From Candidatus Mediterraneibacter stercorigallinarum (GTDB lineage: Bacteria > Bacillota > Clostridia > Lachnospirales > Lachnospiraceae), in assembly GCA_019116185.1 (NCBI GenBank), contig DXCD01000089.1, forward strand, positions 1 to 13,818: DNA of 13,818 nt, written 5' to 3'. The notes under the pieces were generated by a model. It was not told where the DNA came from. It made no database searches and saw only the letters and a program-made list of their open reading frames with translations. This document shows, in pieces, positions 6,921-13,818 of the stretch. Positions within the stretch are counted from its first letter, which is position 1, and each line of letters opens with the position of its first letter. The position numbers were made by a program, and so were the translations under genes.

Positions 6921-7498
6921 ATATAAAAGCGAAAAACATGCCGTAATTCATTTACATTATCCAGACCAAGCTTCTTCAGAATCTGTGTTTTTTGATTTGC
7001 AATCGTCTTTTTAGACGACCGCAGACGTTCTTCCCTTCCAAGCATCATATAGAAAACCGTTTTCTCCGCAGCCGAAAGGCAGGAAAGGGACGCCTGTGCC
7101 AGAATCCTCTCCTGCCCTGTCACACGGTCTGCCGCCGCATAGATATTTTCGATCAGAAGCGGCATCTGGTCTTTAAAAATATATCCAGAAGCAAATGACC
7201 TGCCTGCTGCTTCCCTTATGATTTCGTCTGCCCCAAGCGCAGTAAGGATCAGAACTTTTGCATCTGTGGCGATCCGGATCCTCCTGGACGCCTCGATTCC
7301 GTCTGAATAGGATGATCCGAGATGCAGATCCATCAGAACGATATCCGGTCTGAGCGCTTCGGTCTGTGTTATGGCCTCTTCCTTCTCTCTACATATACCA
7401 ACCAATACAATACGTTCCTGTCTGCCCAGTTCTTTTTGCAGGAGATAAGCAAAATCATCGTCATCCTCAACAATCAGTACTTTTATTGATTCTTTCAT
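6911..7498 (-). CDS. NarL/LuxR-type response regulator
   Basis: 195 residues. The N-terminal receiver domain (5-125) has the acidic pair Asp12/Asp13 (VLIVEDDDD), the phospho-acceptor Asp57 (VLMDLHL), Thr86 (LILTALGA) and Lys109 (YIFKD), all the residues needed for phosphorylation. The C-terminal domain (about 138-193) is a shortened, divergent LuxR/GerE helix-turn-helix: LSAAEKTVFYMM, then KKTIANQKTQILKKLGL, which fits the recognition helix region. The start chosen is the ATG at 7498 with AAGGAG eight bases upstream; the frame stays open to 7603 but that part overlaps the kinase and does not fit the family. The gene overlaps the kinase gene by 32 bases, so the two are coupled and surely partners. 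The gene ends inside the terminator. Its targets are not evident; its own promoter and the adjacent TIR/RyR operon are candidates. Confidence 0.92.
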   Translation of the reverse strand: MKESIKVLIVEDDDDFAYLLQKELGRQERIVLVGICREKEEAITQTEALRPDIVLMDLHLGSSYSDGIEASRRIRIATDAKVLILTALGADEIIREAAGRSFASGYIFKDQMPLLIENIYAAADRVTGQERILAQASLSCLSAAEKTVFYMMLGREERLRSSKKTIANQKTQILKKLGLDNVNELRHVFRFYIGE

Positions 7499-8924
7499 GA
7501 ATCTTTCTCCTTTTTTCTTTTGTCCCCGCAGGGATACAAATTGTAAACACAGTTCCATGCCGTTCCCTTCCGCACTGTGTCTTAACCTGGATATAACCGC
7601 CATGTGCTTTGATCACATTTCTGCAGTAGGCAAGTCCAAGCCCCATATGCCCGCTTCCTTTTCCCTCCGTAAAATACGGATCAAAGATACAGGACAGATC
7701 CTTCTGCGTTATCCCCGTCCCGGTATCTTTCACACGGATCAGCGCGATGTTTTCACGCGGCAGAAGGCAGGAAAATATCAGCTCACCTTCCTTGCCCATA
7801 GCCTCCAGGGCATTCGCCGTCAGGTTGCACAGTACTTCTTTCATATAATCGTAATCGCAGTGCAGAAAACGCTTTTTATCTGTATATATCTTTACTTTGC
7901 CCTGCCACTCAGCGGTCATCTCGTTCGCAACTTCCTCAAAAAGCCTTCGGATATCCACATCCTGCAGATTGAGGTTGATTTCTCCGGCATAGCGGCTTGT
8001 TTTTCTTACAAACTCGCTGATATGACTGACCGAGCGGTCGATAATATCAAGTTCCGGCTTCATTTGCATGATCTCCATCCCCCGAAGTTCCCGGGAACAC
8101 CAGCTCAGCTTTGCAAGCTCATTTTTCAGCATATGATTGATATAACGGATATTGTCCGGTATAGGGATTTCATCTGCCTCCCAGTTGAAATATTCCCGGT
8201 TCAGCCTCATCCCCCATATGCCATCGCGAAACAGATGTCTAACATAGTAGACAAACAGCCCTGCGAGAATCAAAGCGTTCCCCTGCCACAGTTTATAAAG
8301 AAATTCCAGCTTCAGCATATGAATCAGAAAAAGCGTGATCAGCCAGTACCATAGTGGAAGAAGCGCAATCAGAGACACCAGGCGCCGCTGCCGGAAATAG
8401 GAATAATTCTTTTCCATGAACAAGGTAATCAGAATCGGTATTGTAGCGATCACCCCGTAGATCAGATTATACGACGAAACAATAAAAAAAGCAGACGGAT
8501 TTTCCAGCGGGATCACTCTTGTCTGGCTCCATGGATACACGATTCCAAATGCCAGCACCGGAACAAATATAAGGAAGCAAAGAAATCGAAACAGGCGCGG
8601 CCGAAGTTTATCCAGATGACAGAAATAAAAGCTGAATATCATCACGCAGGGCATGGCAATATAATAAAGTACTGCCGTCAGGATCGAATTGATCAGTTCA
8701 TCAAGAGCATACTCCACTCCCAGAAAGCACGCTCCAGTTCCTGCAAAGATGCCGCTGTAATAGAAATATTCTTTCAGGACGCCGATGCTTAAGAGAAATC
8801 CACAGATACAGCACCACTGGTTTACTTTATTTTCAGGGCTTGAAATATAAATCAAAAAATACAGGGTCCATATAAGGATTGTAAAAAGAAGCAGAACTTC
8901 AGCCGGAAGCCCGTTTTGAAACAT
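7467..8924 (-). CDS. Multi-span membrane sensor histidine kinase with atypical histidine box
   Basis: 485 residues. The N-terminal half has about seven hydrophobic spans (roughly 8-27, 37-57, 77-101, 112-130, 145-169, 182-203, 213-230) and no separate extracytoplasmic domain, so the stimulus is probably sensed in or at the membrane. The histidine box is not the usual HE.RTPL: it reads RYINHMLKNELAK (260-272), with His264 followed by a KNE motif, as in kinases with an HxxKN-type dimerisation helix. The ATPase domain is complete: N-box NLTANALEAM (367-376), G1 KDTGTGI (399-405), an F-box-like IFDPYFTEG, and G2 GHMGLGLAY (425-433). The ATG at 8924 has AGGAGGGGG just upstream and follows a good promoter with a leader of about 43 bases. 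The 3' end overlaps the response regulator gene by 32 bases. The ligand is unknown. Confidence 0.92.
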   Translation of the reverse strand: MFQNGLPAEVLLLFTILIWTLYFLIYISSPENKVNQWCCICGFLLSIGVLKEYFYYSGIFAGTGACFLGVEYALDELINSILTAVLYYIAMPCVMIFSFYFCHLDKLRPRLFRFLCFLIFVPVLAFGIVYPWSQTRVIPLENPSAFFIVSSYNLIYGVIATIPILITLFMEKNYSYFRQRRLVSLIALLPLWYWLITLFLIHMLKLEFLYKLWQGNALILAGLFVYYVRHLFRDGIWGMRLNREYFNWEADEIPIPDNIRYINHMLKNELAKLSWCSRELRGMEIMQMKPELDIIDRSVSHISEFVRKTSRYAGEINLNLQDVDIRRLFEEVANEMTAEWQGKVKIYTDKKRFLHCDYDYMKEVLCNLTANALEAMGKEGELIFSCLLPRENIALIRVKDTGTGITQKDLSCIFDPYFTEGKGSGHMGLGLAYCRNVIKAHGGYIQVKTQCGRERHGTVFTICIPAGTKEKRRKIHERINKSTDC

Positions 8925-8973
8925 AATCCCCCTCCTGCTCTGACACTTCGCAAAATCGCATACTTGTTTTTAG

Positions 8974-9001
8974 GTTATATCAGACATGATCCATATGTCA
9001 A
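8974..9001 (-). promoter_or_regulatory. Sigma-A type promoter of the second two-component operon
   Basis: On the minus strand a perfect TTGACA (8996-9001) is separated by 16 bases from TATAAC (8974-8979), five of six matches to the -10 consensus. The expected start of transcription, near 8967, gives a leader of about 43 bases to the kinase ATG at 8924. It is the clearest promoter in the window. Confidence 0.75.
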
Positions 9002-9006
9002 TATGG
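8991..9006. repeat. Perfect palindrome overlapping the -35 box
   Basis: CCATAT (8991-8996) and ATATGG (9001-9006) are perfect inverted arms around GTCA. The element covers the whole TTGACA box of the kinase promoter, so a dimeric protein bound here would be expected to block or modulate transcription. Autoregulation by the LuxR-type regulator is one possibility. Confidence 0.55.
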
Positions 9007-9016
9007 GCTGTCCAAA

Positions 9017-9033
9017 TCCTAAAAATTATAGGA
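9017..9033. repeat. Inverted repeat after the ABC permease operon
   Basis: TCCTA and TAGGA flank AAAATTA in the spacer between the shorter permease stop (9074) and the kinase promoter. A slightly different pairing, AATCCT with AGGATT on the minus strand, is also possible. There is no T-run after either hairpin, so I cannot call it a proper terminator for the exporter operon. On the minus strand the region also contains an isolated TATAAT with no recognisable -35 box. Confidence 0.25.
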
Positions 9034-9073
9034 GGATTCTCGAACCCGCACTCCCTGGTCAGTTCTCTATACT

Positions 9074-9709
9074 TTAATGCAGCTGCAAACATCTCCTTCT
9101 ACGAAAGAGCATGATCCCGCAGCCCATCAGTACAAGCCCCGCAGCCAGAATCCAGTATTTTGTGTCATAGTCCGTCAGCATCCCGAATGGATAGAACTTT
9201 TTCATATACTGATACCCCGCCATGATGCCTGCCACGTAGTATCCCAGGGGAATCATGTATCCCACGATCAGATTGTCAGTGACCGCATAGGCAAAGATCC
9301 CAATTCCTCCGAAGGCAATGATCTCTGCCATTGTCCCGAAATAATATTTCCCAGGCTCAATCTCGCAGTTCCCCGCCTTCATCACCAGAAGGAACGCCAG
9401 TGTGAGAAGCGCGGAGAAAAGAAGGCTGATCAAGATCCTCGCCAGATAGACTGACATGATATTCGTATACTTTGCTTTTATCACGTCCCACAGATCCCGG
9501 TCCTGCTCCGGCAGGAACACCGGCACAAAGAGGATGATCCCCGTCAGCGCCACATAAGTCTCCAGCACTTTCGCGCTCTGCGCCGCGTCCAGATTCGAGA
9601 TCCCCAGTACAAGAGGAGAGGCCGCCAGCAGGAGGATACTGACCAGAAGATGCTGCCATGCATGATGCTTCAGCTGTACTTTAGTGATTTCCAGATACTT
9701 TTCCACCAC
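9074..9709 (-). CDS. ABC-2 type transporter, short permease subunit
   Basis: 211 residues, hydrophobic, with about six membrane spans (roughly 19-37, 50-67, 88-110, 125-143, 147-166, 185-203) and an Arg-rich C-terminus (RRRR 203-206). The type is like ABC-2 family exporter subunits in clostridial regulator/kinase/ABC clusters; I do not recognise a specific name. The gene begins with two adjacent GTG codons (9709 and 9706) and overlaps the longer permease gene by 29 bases. A modest AAGGGG sits about ten bases upstream, so translation probably depends on coupling. It presumably pairs with the longer permease and the ATPase in one export complex at the cytoplasmic membrane. The substrate cannot be told from sequence. 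Confidence 0.82.
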   Translation of the reverse strand: MVEKYLEITKVQLKHHAWQHLLVSILLLAASPLVLGISNLDAAQSAKVLETYVALTGIILFVPVFLPEQDRDLWDVIKAKYTNIMSVYLARILISLLFSALLTLAFLLVMKAGNCEIEPGKYYFGTMAEIIAFGGIGIFAYAVTDNLIVGYMIPLGYYVAGIMAGYQYMKKFYPFGMLTDYDTKYWILAAGLVLMGCGIMLFRRRRCLQLH

Positions 9710-10904
9710 GTCTCAGATGCCCCTTTCTCTTTTTTTCATAGATCAGAACCGTCAGTGCCAGAAGCGCCAGCGACAGGACTGCATAGAAGATACGGCTGCA
9801 GGCCAGCTGGCGGAACCCTTCCGCAAATCCGGCGTAATTCAGTTCTGTATTATGCCGCGGCATCAGGTTCCATCCATAGCTTCCGCCGTACATCCCCGCG
9901 GCTCCGGTCACCAGGCTTAAGAACCACCAGGCAGTCTGCACCAGGACCGCGAGGGCTGTCTCGGTCAGCTCCGTGCAGATCATCCCCACGGAAACAACAG
10001 CCATTACTGTCGGCAGCAGCCATCCCAGATCGTATTTCAGCCAGGCAAGATAATCCAGGTTCACGCCCTCGATCCCCGCCCGGATACAGTTTACCGTCGG
10101 GATCAGCGACAGGAGCAGGACCGGGAGCATGTGCATGCAGACAAGCGCCAGATACCGGCTGCCCATGACCGTACCGGAAGACGTCCGCCTCACATAGATC
10201 AGCTCCTGCATCCGTGAGCGCTTATCCCGCAGCATCCTCGTGGCGGTCACAAAGACCGGCAGGATGCCGAGCATGATCTCCATATAATCGCAGAACAGCC
10301 TTGCATACCCTCCGGTGAGCCCGTCTTTCTCTGTCAGGTCACTGTAATTTGCTTTTGCCCCTTCATAGTCCACAGGGATCTTCACATTTGCTCTCAGCCG
10401 TTCCTCAGTATAATCAGAGCCGGGACCTAAGATTTCCGCCGCCTGATCCATGGACTGCATAAACGCGTCGTAAGTAAGTCCGTCTCTTAGCTTCACTTTA
10501 TACTGGACCTCCTCGACATTATGCTCCTCAAAGAAGGCGGCAATATCCCCCTCGATCTCATCTGTCTTCATCCCGGTCAGTTCATAGATAATATCCGCGA
10601 TCTCGCCTTTTTCTTCTTCACTTAGCGTGACATTCTTTGCATATCCCACCGGATAGGTCACATAGTGGTCGTAATAGTATGCCATCACAAGGCTGCCTGC
10701 GCCTGTTTCCATGATATCCTGCTCCGTGATATCTGTCTTATATCCATAATCCGAATAGGCTGCCTGCCCTTCCCGGGGCGGGGTCAGGATATTCAGACTC
10801 CCGAGCTGGCTGTTGAAAAAAATCACAAGGCATGCCACATACAGCCAGTAGATCAGGCTTTTTGCCGTCTGCGCGCATTCTTTCCGAAAGAGAGTCACAA
10901 ACAT
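9681..10904 (-). CDS. ABC-2 type transporter, long permease subunit with large extracytoplasmic loop
   Basis: 407 residues. One N-terminal span (about 17-38) is followed by a hydrophilic, acidic region of some 165 residues (40-203) that should lie outside the cell, then five or so spans (about 204-222, 250-270, 293-313, 315-336, 370-389) and a basic tail. This layout, one span, a big loop, then a membrane bundle, is typical of ABC-2 permeases exporting peptides, lipids or antimicrobials. RMLRDKRSRMQELIYVRRTSS (224-244) looks like the cytosolic coupling segment contacting the ATPase. The ATG at 10904 has GGGGGAG five bases upstream and overlaps the ATPase stop by 10 bases; its 3' end overlaps the short permease. 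The substrate is unknown; resistance to a peptide or self-protection is a common role of such cassettes. Confidence 0.85.
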   Translation of the reverse strand: MFVTLFRKECAQTAKSLIYWLYVACLVIFFNSQLGSLNILTPPREGQAAYSDYGYKTDITEQDIMETGAGSLVMAYYYDHYVTYPVGYAKNVTLSEEEKGEIADIIYELTGMKTDEIEGDIAAFFEEHNVEEVQYKVKLRDGLTYDAFMQSMDQAAEILGPGSDYTEERLRANVKIPVDYEGAKANYSDLTEKDGLTGGYARLFCDYMEIMLGILPVFVTATRMLRDKRSRMQELIYVRRTSSGTVMGSRYLALVCMHMLPVLLLSLIPTVNCIRAGIEGVNLDYLAWLKYDLGWLLPTVMAVVSVGMICTELTETALAVLVQTAWWFLSLVTGAAGMYGGSYGWNLMPRHNTELNYAGFAEGFRQLACSRIFYAVLSLALLALTVLIYEKKRKGHLRRGGKVSGNH

Positions 10905-11788
10905 GGATTCTCCCCCTCTCCCTGCATGAGATACATATAGGCGTCCTCCACCCCGGCATCGCAGTGCTGTGCCCCGTGGAAAGGCTGCGTGTCTGCCAGG
11001 AACCGCACTTTGACATTGTTTCCCAGGGTGATCATGCTGGTCACCGTATACGAGGAACGGATCCGATCAAGCTCTTTTCTGCTCACTTCCGCCCGGTATA
11101 CTCTTCCCTCCACAAGGGACAGCAGTTCCTCTACTGTGCCGCGGAAAAGGATCCTTCCCTGATCAATGACCGCGATCTCCTCACATGTTGCCTCCACGTC
11201 TCCCACAATATGGGTCGACAGTATGACGATCCGATCCTCTGCGATCTCAGAAAGAAGGTTGCGGAAGCGAACCCTCTCCTCCGGATCAAGCCCTGCGGTA
11301 GGCTCATCCACGATCAGTACCTTCGGGTCATGGAGGATGGCCTGGGCGATCCCGAGGCGACGCTTCATCCCGCCGGAGAGCGCCCGCACTCTGGTCCCTG
11401 CATTGTCCGAAAGGTTCACCCTCTCGAGAAGCAGGGGGATCCGTTCCTTTCTCTGTGCCTTCGTCAGTCCCGAGAGCACGCCCAGATAGTCCATGGTCTC
11501 ATACACCTTCATGTTCGGATACATGGAGAATTCCTGCGGAAGATAGCCCGTGATCTTCCGGATCTCTGCCGCGTGCTCCACCGGGATGCCGCACACTTTT
11601 ACTTTTCCGCTGTCCTTTTCAAGCAGGGTAGAGAGCACCTTCATAAGCGTGGTCTTTCCCGCCCCGTTTCTTCCCAGGAGCCCGAACATTCCCCTCTCGA
11701 TCCGCATATCTACATTCCGAAGCGCCTGCTTCTTTCCGTAGGATTTGTTCAGCCCCTTGATTACAATCTCTGTCTTCACTTCTGTCAT
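10895..11788 (-). CDS. ABC transporter ATP-binding protein
   Basis: 297 residues. The nucleotide-binding domain is complete: Walker A GRNGAGKTT (39-47), Q-loop YLPQ (Gln85), signature LSGGMKRR (137-144), Walker B VLIVDEP (157-163) with catalytic Glu162, D-loop GLD and H-loop STH (His193). The C-terminal 80 residues form the extra domain seen in ABC-2 type exporter ATPases. It powers the two permeases encoded immediately downstream with overlapping genes (10 bases overlap with the first). The ATG at 11788 is preceded directly by CAGAAAGG, so the ribosome site is close and not ideal. The gene begins 88 bases after the sensor kinase stop and may have its own promoter there. Confidence 0.96.
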   Translation of the reverse strand: MTEVKTEIVIKGLNKSYGKKQALRNVDMRIERGMFGLLGRNGAGKTTLMKVLSTLLEKDSGKVKVCGIPVEHAAEIRKITGYLPQEFSMYPNMKVYETMDYLGVLSGLTKAQRKERIPLLLERVNLSDNAGTRVRALSGGMKRRLGIAQAILHDPKVLIVDEPTAGLDPEERVRFRNLLSEIAEDRIVILSTHIVGDVEATCEEIAVIDQGRILFRGTVEELLSLVEGRVYRAEVSRKELDRIRSSYTVTSMITLGNNVKVRFLADTQPFHGAQHCDAGVEDAYMYLMQGEGENPCL

Positions 11789-11876
11789 CCTTTCTGCCTG
11801 TTGGTCTCGAACAGATCTTGCTCCTGTTCTGATCCTTACTATACTGTCTAAAATCCTATTTTTCTTCTATAAAGAT
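11789..11876 (-). promoter_or_regulatory. Spacer between sensor kinase and exporter genes, possible promoter or operator
   Basis: An 88-base gap in an otherwise overlapping cluster. On the minus strand it contains TATAGT (five of six matches to a -10 box) but no convincing -35 at 16-18 bases. Close by, GAACAG (11809-11814) and CTGTTC (11824-11829) form perfect inverted arms nine bases apart, downstream of the candidate -10. This would suit control of the exporter by the OmpR-type regulator or another dimeric protein. No terminator is visible, so read-through from the kinase gene is also possible. Confidence 0.35.
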
Positions 11877-13160
11877 TTAAGACTTTCCACAGAAAAATGA
11901 AACACTGACAAAAGCGCCGCCGTCCATCCCGTTCGCCACGCTCAGTCCGCCTCCGTGCTTCCCCGCGGCTACCCGGCAGATATGAAGCCCGATGCCGAAA
12001 TGTCCTTCTTCCTCCCCGGATGTCTGCCCTGTCCCTCTGAAATAAGGCTCTGCTGCGGACTTTAATTCTCTTTTATCAAAGCCCGGCCCGTCGTCATGGA
12101 CATAGAGGAAGAGCATCCTGCTTTCTTCTTCATAATCCAGAGAAATCTCTGCCTGATTCTCGGCATACCGAAGCGCATTGGACAGAAGATTCTCAAGGAC
12201 TTCCAGAAACAGAGATTCGTCCAGCCAGAAGCTCTCCTGGTCTCCACATGGGGAGGCCGTATCAGATGCCTGACCTTCTGGCAGACGTTTCCCGGACAGA
12301 GCTTTCCCGTCTCCCCACCGAATCTGAATATCTCCCACTGCATTTAATGCCTCCGCGATCTCAGTGATCCGAAGCCGGAGCTGTTCCACCGTGGTCTTGC
12401 CCTTCTGCGGCTCCAGCTCTTCAAAGCTGCGGATCTGCCGCATGGTCTTAGTATACTCTTCCAGACGCTTCAGATTCTCTGACATCAGCTTCAGAGTGGA
12501 GAGCAGCTTCTCCTCGCTGATTCTGCCCTCCGGCGCATAACGGTACAAAAGCTCCGTATATCCCCTCAGCACTGTGAGAGGCGTGCGCATGTCATGGGCA
12601 AACGCCGCGTTGATCTCCTTCTGATCTTCGATCCTGCGCCACAGATCTTCCCGGTCCGCGATCACTTCTTTCCGCATCTGCTCAAATGTCCGGCAAAGCT
12701 CCCCCATCTCGTCTCTGCTGTCATAGGCAATCACAAAATCCAGGTTCTTCCTGCCCATCTCAGCCACGCCTCTTTTCAGGATCTCGCAGGGCCGCTTCAG
12801 CCGTTTCCTGTAAAAGATCAGAGCCGCCCACACTGCCCCGCAGCCGGTGAGGATCCACGGCGCTGCATTAGAGAAGATCTGCAAAAACTGAAGCTCCGCC
12901 CGTTCTCTCACTGACAGCAGGTACATCACTGCCTCCGCCCCGGCATAATAGATATTCCCGAAGATCCGCTCACGGTAGACATTCACGCCGTACGGGTACA
13001 GAATCTCATTACATCGGCTGATGCAGAGCTGCTCTATGACCCACGAACAGACAAAGACAGCAAAAAAAGCCAGCAGCAGATATGCCGCCAGCGCCCATTT
13101 TACTGACAGATCCCGGATCCATTTCCTGATCTGTCCTATCTTTTCGTCGATCCAGTCCAC
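11877..13160 (-). CDS. Membrane sensor histidine kinase (HisKA type)
   Basis: 427 residues from the GTG at 13160. Two membrane spans (about 21-44 and 99-117) enclose an extracytoplasmic segment of about 55 residues, followed by a HAMP linker (to about 170). The dimerisation helix carries FAHDMRTPLTVL with His189 as phospho-acceptor. The ATPase domain has the N-box ENLLSNALRYAE (323-334), G1 DDGPGF (356-361), and G2 GHFGIGLHI (386-394). The segment around 283-310 between the two catalytic parts is loosely conserved. It should phosphorylate the response regulator encoded just upstream, whose stop lies inside this gene (25 bases overlap). The start is uncertain: GTG at 13160 has GGGGAG ten bases upstream, while GTG at 13178 (six residues longer) lacks a well-placed site; no suitable ATG exists. 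The downstream ABC genes are probable targets of the pair. Confidence 0.93.
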   Translation of the reverse strand: MDWIDEKIGQIRKWIRDLSVKWALAAYLLLAFFAVFVCSWVIEQLCISRCNEILYPYGVNVYRERIFGNIYYAGAEAVMYLLSVRERAELQFLQIFSNAAPWILTGCGAVWAALIFYRKRLKRPCEILKRGVAEMGRKNLDFVIAYDSRDEMGELCRTFEQMRKEVIADREDLWRRIEDQKEINAAFAHDMRTPLTVLRGYTELLYRYAPEGRISEEKLLSTLKLMSENLKRLEEYTKTMRQIRSFEELEPQKGKTTVEQLRLRITEIAEALNAVGDIQIRWGDGKALSGKRLPEGQASDTASPCGDQESFWLDESLFLEVLENLLSNALRYAENQAEISLDYEEESRMLFLYVHDDGPGFDKRELKSAAEPYFRGTGQTSGEEEGHFGIGLHICRVAAGKHGGGLSVANGMDGGAFVSVSFFCGKS

Positions 13161-13818
13161 TGATATCCCACTCCCCACACTGTTCGGATCACTTCCTGAT
13201 CCGTATACTCTGCAATCTTGTTCCTGATCCGCCTGACATGCTCGGCAACAATCGAACTGTCGCCCGCAGCGTCATATCCCCGGACTCTCTCATAGATCCG
13301 CTCCTTGCTGAACACCTGCCCCGGGTGCAGGGAGAGGAAGGAAAGGATATCATATTCTGTGCGGGTAAGATCAACGGAATGGGAACCGCAGGTCACGCTT
13401 CTCTCCTGATAATAGATTGTGAGATCTCCCTCTTTCCGGACCGCCCCGGAATGCCTGCCGCGCTCTTCCCGCCGCAGGTGCGCCATCACCCTCGCCCCCA
13501 GTTCTTCTATGCTGAAAGGCTTCGTGATATAGTCGTCGCCGCCCGTCATAAGCCCTGTAATCCGGTCCTGTTCCTCCACGCGGGCAGTCAGGAACAGGAT
13601 CGGGCAGTCCACCTTCTCCCGTATTTCCCGGCAGACACTTAATCCGTCCAGATCCGGCATATTGATATCCAGCAGGATCATATCCGGATTACAGCAGATC
13701 TTTTCAAGCGCCTCCACACCGCCGCCTGCCGTGACCACCTCATATCCCTGAAGCTCAAAATAATCCTTCAAAAGAAGCACAATTCCTTCCTCGTCATCCA
13801 CGACCAGAATCCGCTGTC
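13136..13818 (-). CDS. OmpR-type response regulator (5' end cut by window)
   Basis: 227 residues are visible; the frame continues past the right edge (QRILVVDDEE is the first readable part), so only a few N-terminal residues are missing. The GTG at 13801 is an internal valine, not the start. The receiver domain shows VVDDEE, the phospho-acceptor in MILLDINMPDLDG, the LTAR threonine and the lysine in YITKPF. The C-terminal winged helix-turn-helix (DLTRTEYDILSFLSLHPGQ, then VAEHVRRIRNKI, ending VWGVGYQW) is that of the OmpR/PhoB family. It is the partner of the overlapping kinase and is probably the activator or repressor of the ABC exporter downstream. Whether the operon has further genes to the right cannot be seen. 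Confidence 0.96.
   Translation of the reverse strand, partial: QRILVVDDEEGIVLLLKDYFELQGYEVVTAGGGVEALEKICCNPDMILLDINMPDLDGLSVCREIREKVDCPILFLTARVEEQDRITGLMTGGDDYITKPFSIEELGARVMAHLRREERGRHSGAVRKEGDLTIYYQERSVTCGSHSVDLTRTEYDILSFLSLHPGQVFSKERIYERVRGYDAAGDSSIVAEHVRRIRNKIAEYTDQEVIRTVWGVGYQWTGSTKR

Noticed and set aside
7499..7603. Possible N-terminal extension of the LuxR-type regulator
   Set aside because: The extra 35 residues are unlike a receiver domain start and overlap the kinase gene further, while the ATG at 7498 has an AAGGAG site at ideal distance.
9025..9030. Isolated TATAAT on the minus strand as a second promoter for the kinase operon
   Set aside because: No -35 box at 16-18 bases and no TG extension; the TTGACA/TATAAC promoter downstream is far better.
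9017..9056. GGTTCGAGAATCC on the minus strand, similar to a tRNA T-arm
   Set aside because: The stem bases do not pair properly and no acceptor, D or anticodon arm can be found around it.
10832..11851. Plus-strand ORF of 339 residues
   Set aside because: It is the reverse complement of the ABC ATPase gene, whose motifs are complete on the minus strand.

Overview
The window is a gene-dense stretch of a low-to-mid GC Gram-positive chromosome, most likely a gut clostridium of the Lachnospiraceae type (inference from AGGAGG-type ribosome binding sites, two-component/ABC-2 cassettes and protein style; no marker gene is present). Every supported gene is on the minus strand, so the biological order runs from high to low coordinates. 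Both ends are cut: the rightmost gene lacks its 5' end and the leftmost its 3' end. No gap between genes exceeds about 150 bases. I see no tRNA, rRNA, CRISPR, transposase or phage gene. The long plus-strand ORFs are antisense shadows.

Region A (13818 to 9074): a signalling-plus-export cassette. An OmpR-type response regulator (partial) overlaps a HisKA-type membrane sensor kinase. After 88 bases comes an ABC-2 type exporter: an ATPase, a permease with a large extracytoplasmic loop, and a shorter permease, the three overlapping one another. The layout suggests that the two-component pair controls the exporter.

Region B (about 9006 to 6894): a second two-component operon with its own promoter (TTGACA, 16 bases, TATAAC) carrying a palindrome across the -35 box. 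It encodes a multi-span membrane kinase with a non-standard histidine box, an overlapping NarL/LuxR-type regulator, and a rho-independent terminator whose stem includes the stop codon.

Region C (about 6890 to 1, running off the left edge): a tightly packed six-gene operon and the most interesting part. In order it encodes (1) a membrane protein with a channel-like N-terminus, Rossmann/TrkA-N-like cytosolic domains and a divergent RyR-like C-terminus; (2) an M48-family zinc metallopeptidase with a C-terminal zinc ribbon; (3) an 85-residue acidic helical protein; (4) a membrane protein with a C-terminal zinc ribbon; (5) a free-standing RyR-domain protein of 87 residues; (6) a receptor-like protein with an N-terminal TIR domain, one membrane span and a large beta-propeller. 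TIR domains can cleave NAD+ to ADP-ribose-type nucleotides, and RyR and TrkA-N domains are plausible readers of such nucleotides. The operon therefore looks like a nucleotide-signalling, stress or immune (conflict) system. A plausible model, which is inference, is that the TIR receptor senses something through its propeller and makes an NAD-derived signal, which the RyR proteins read to gate the membrane protein, with the metallopeptidase as processing factor or effector.
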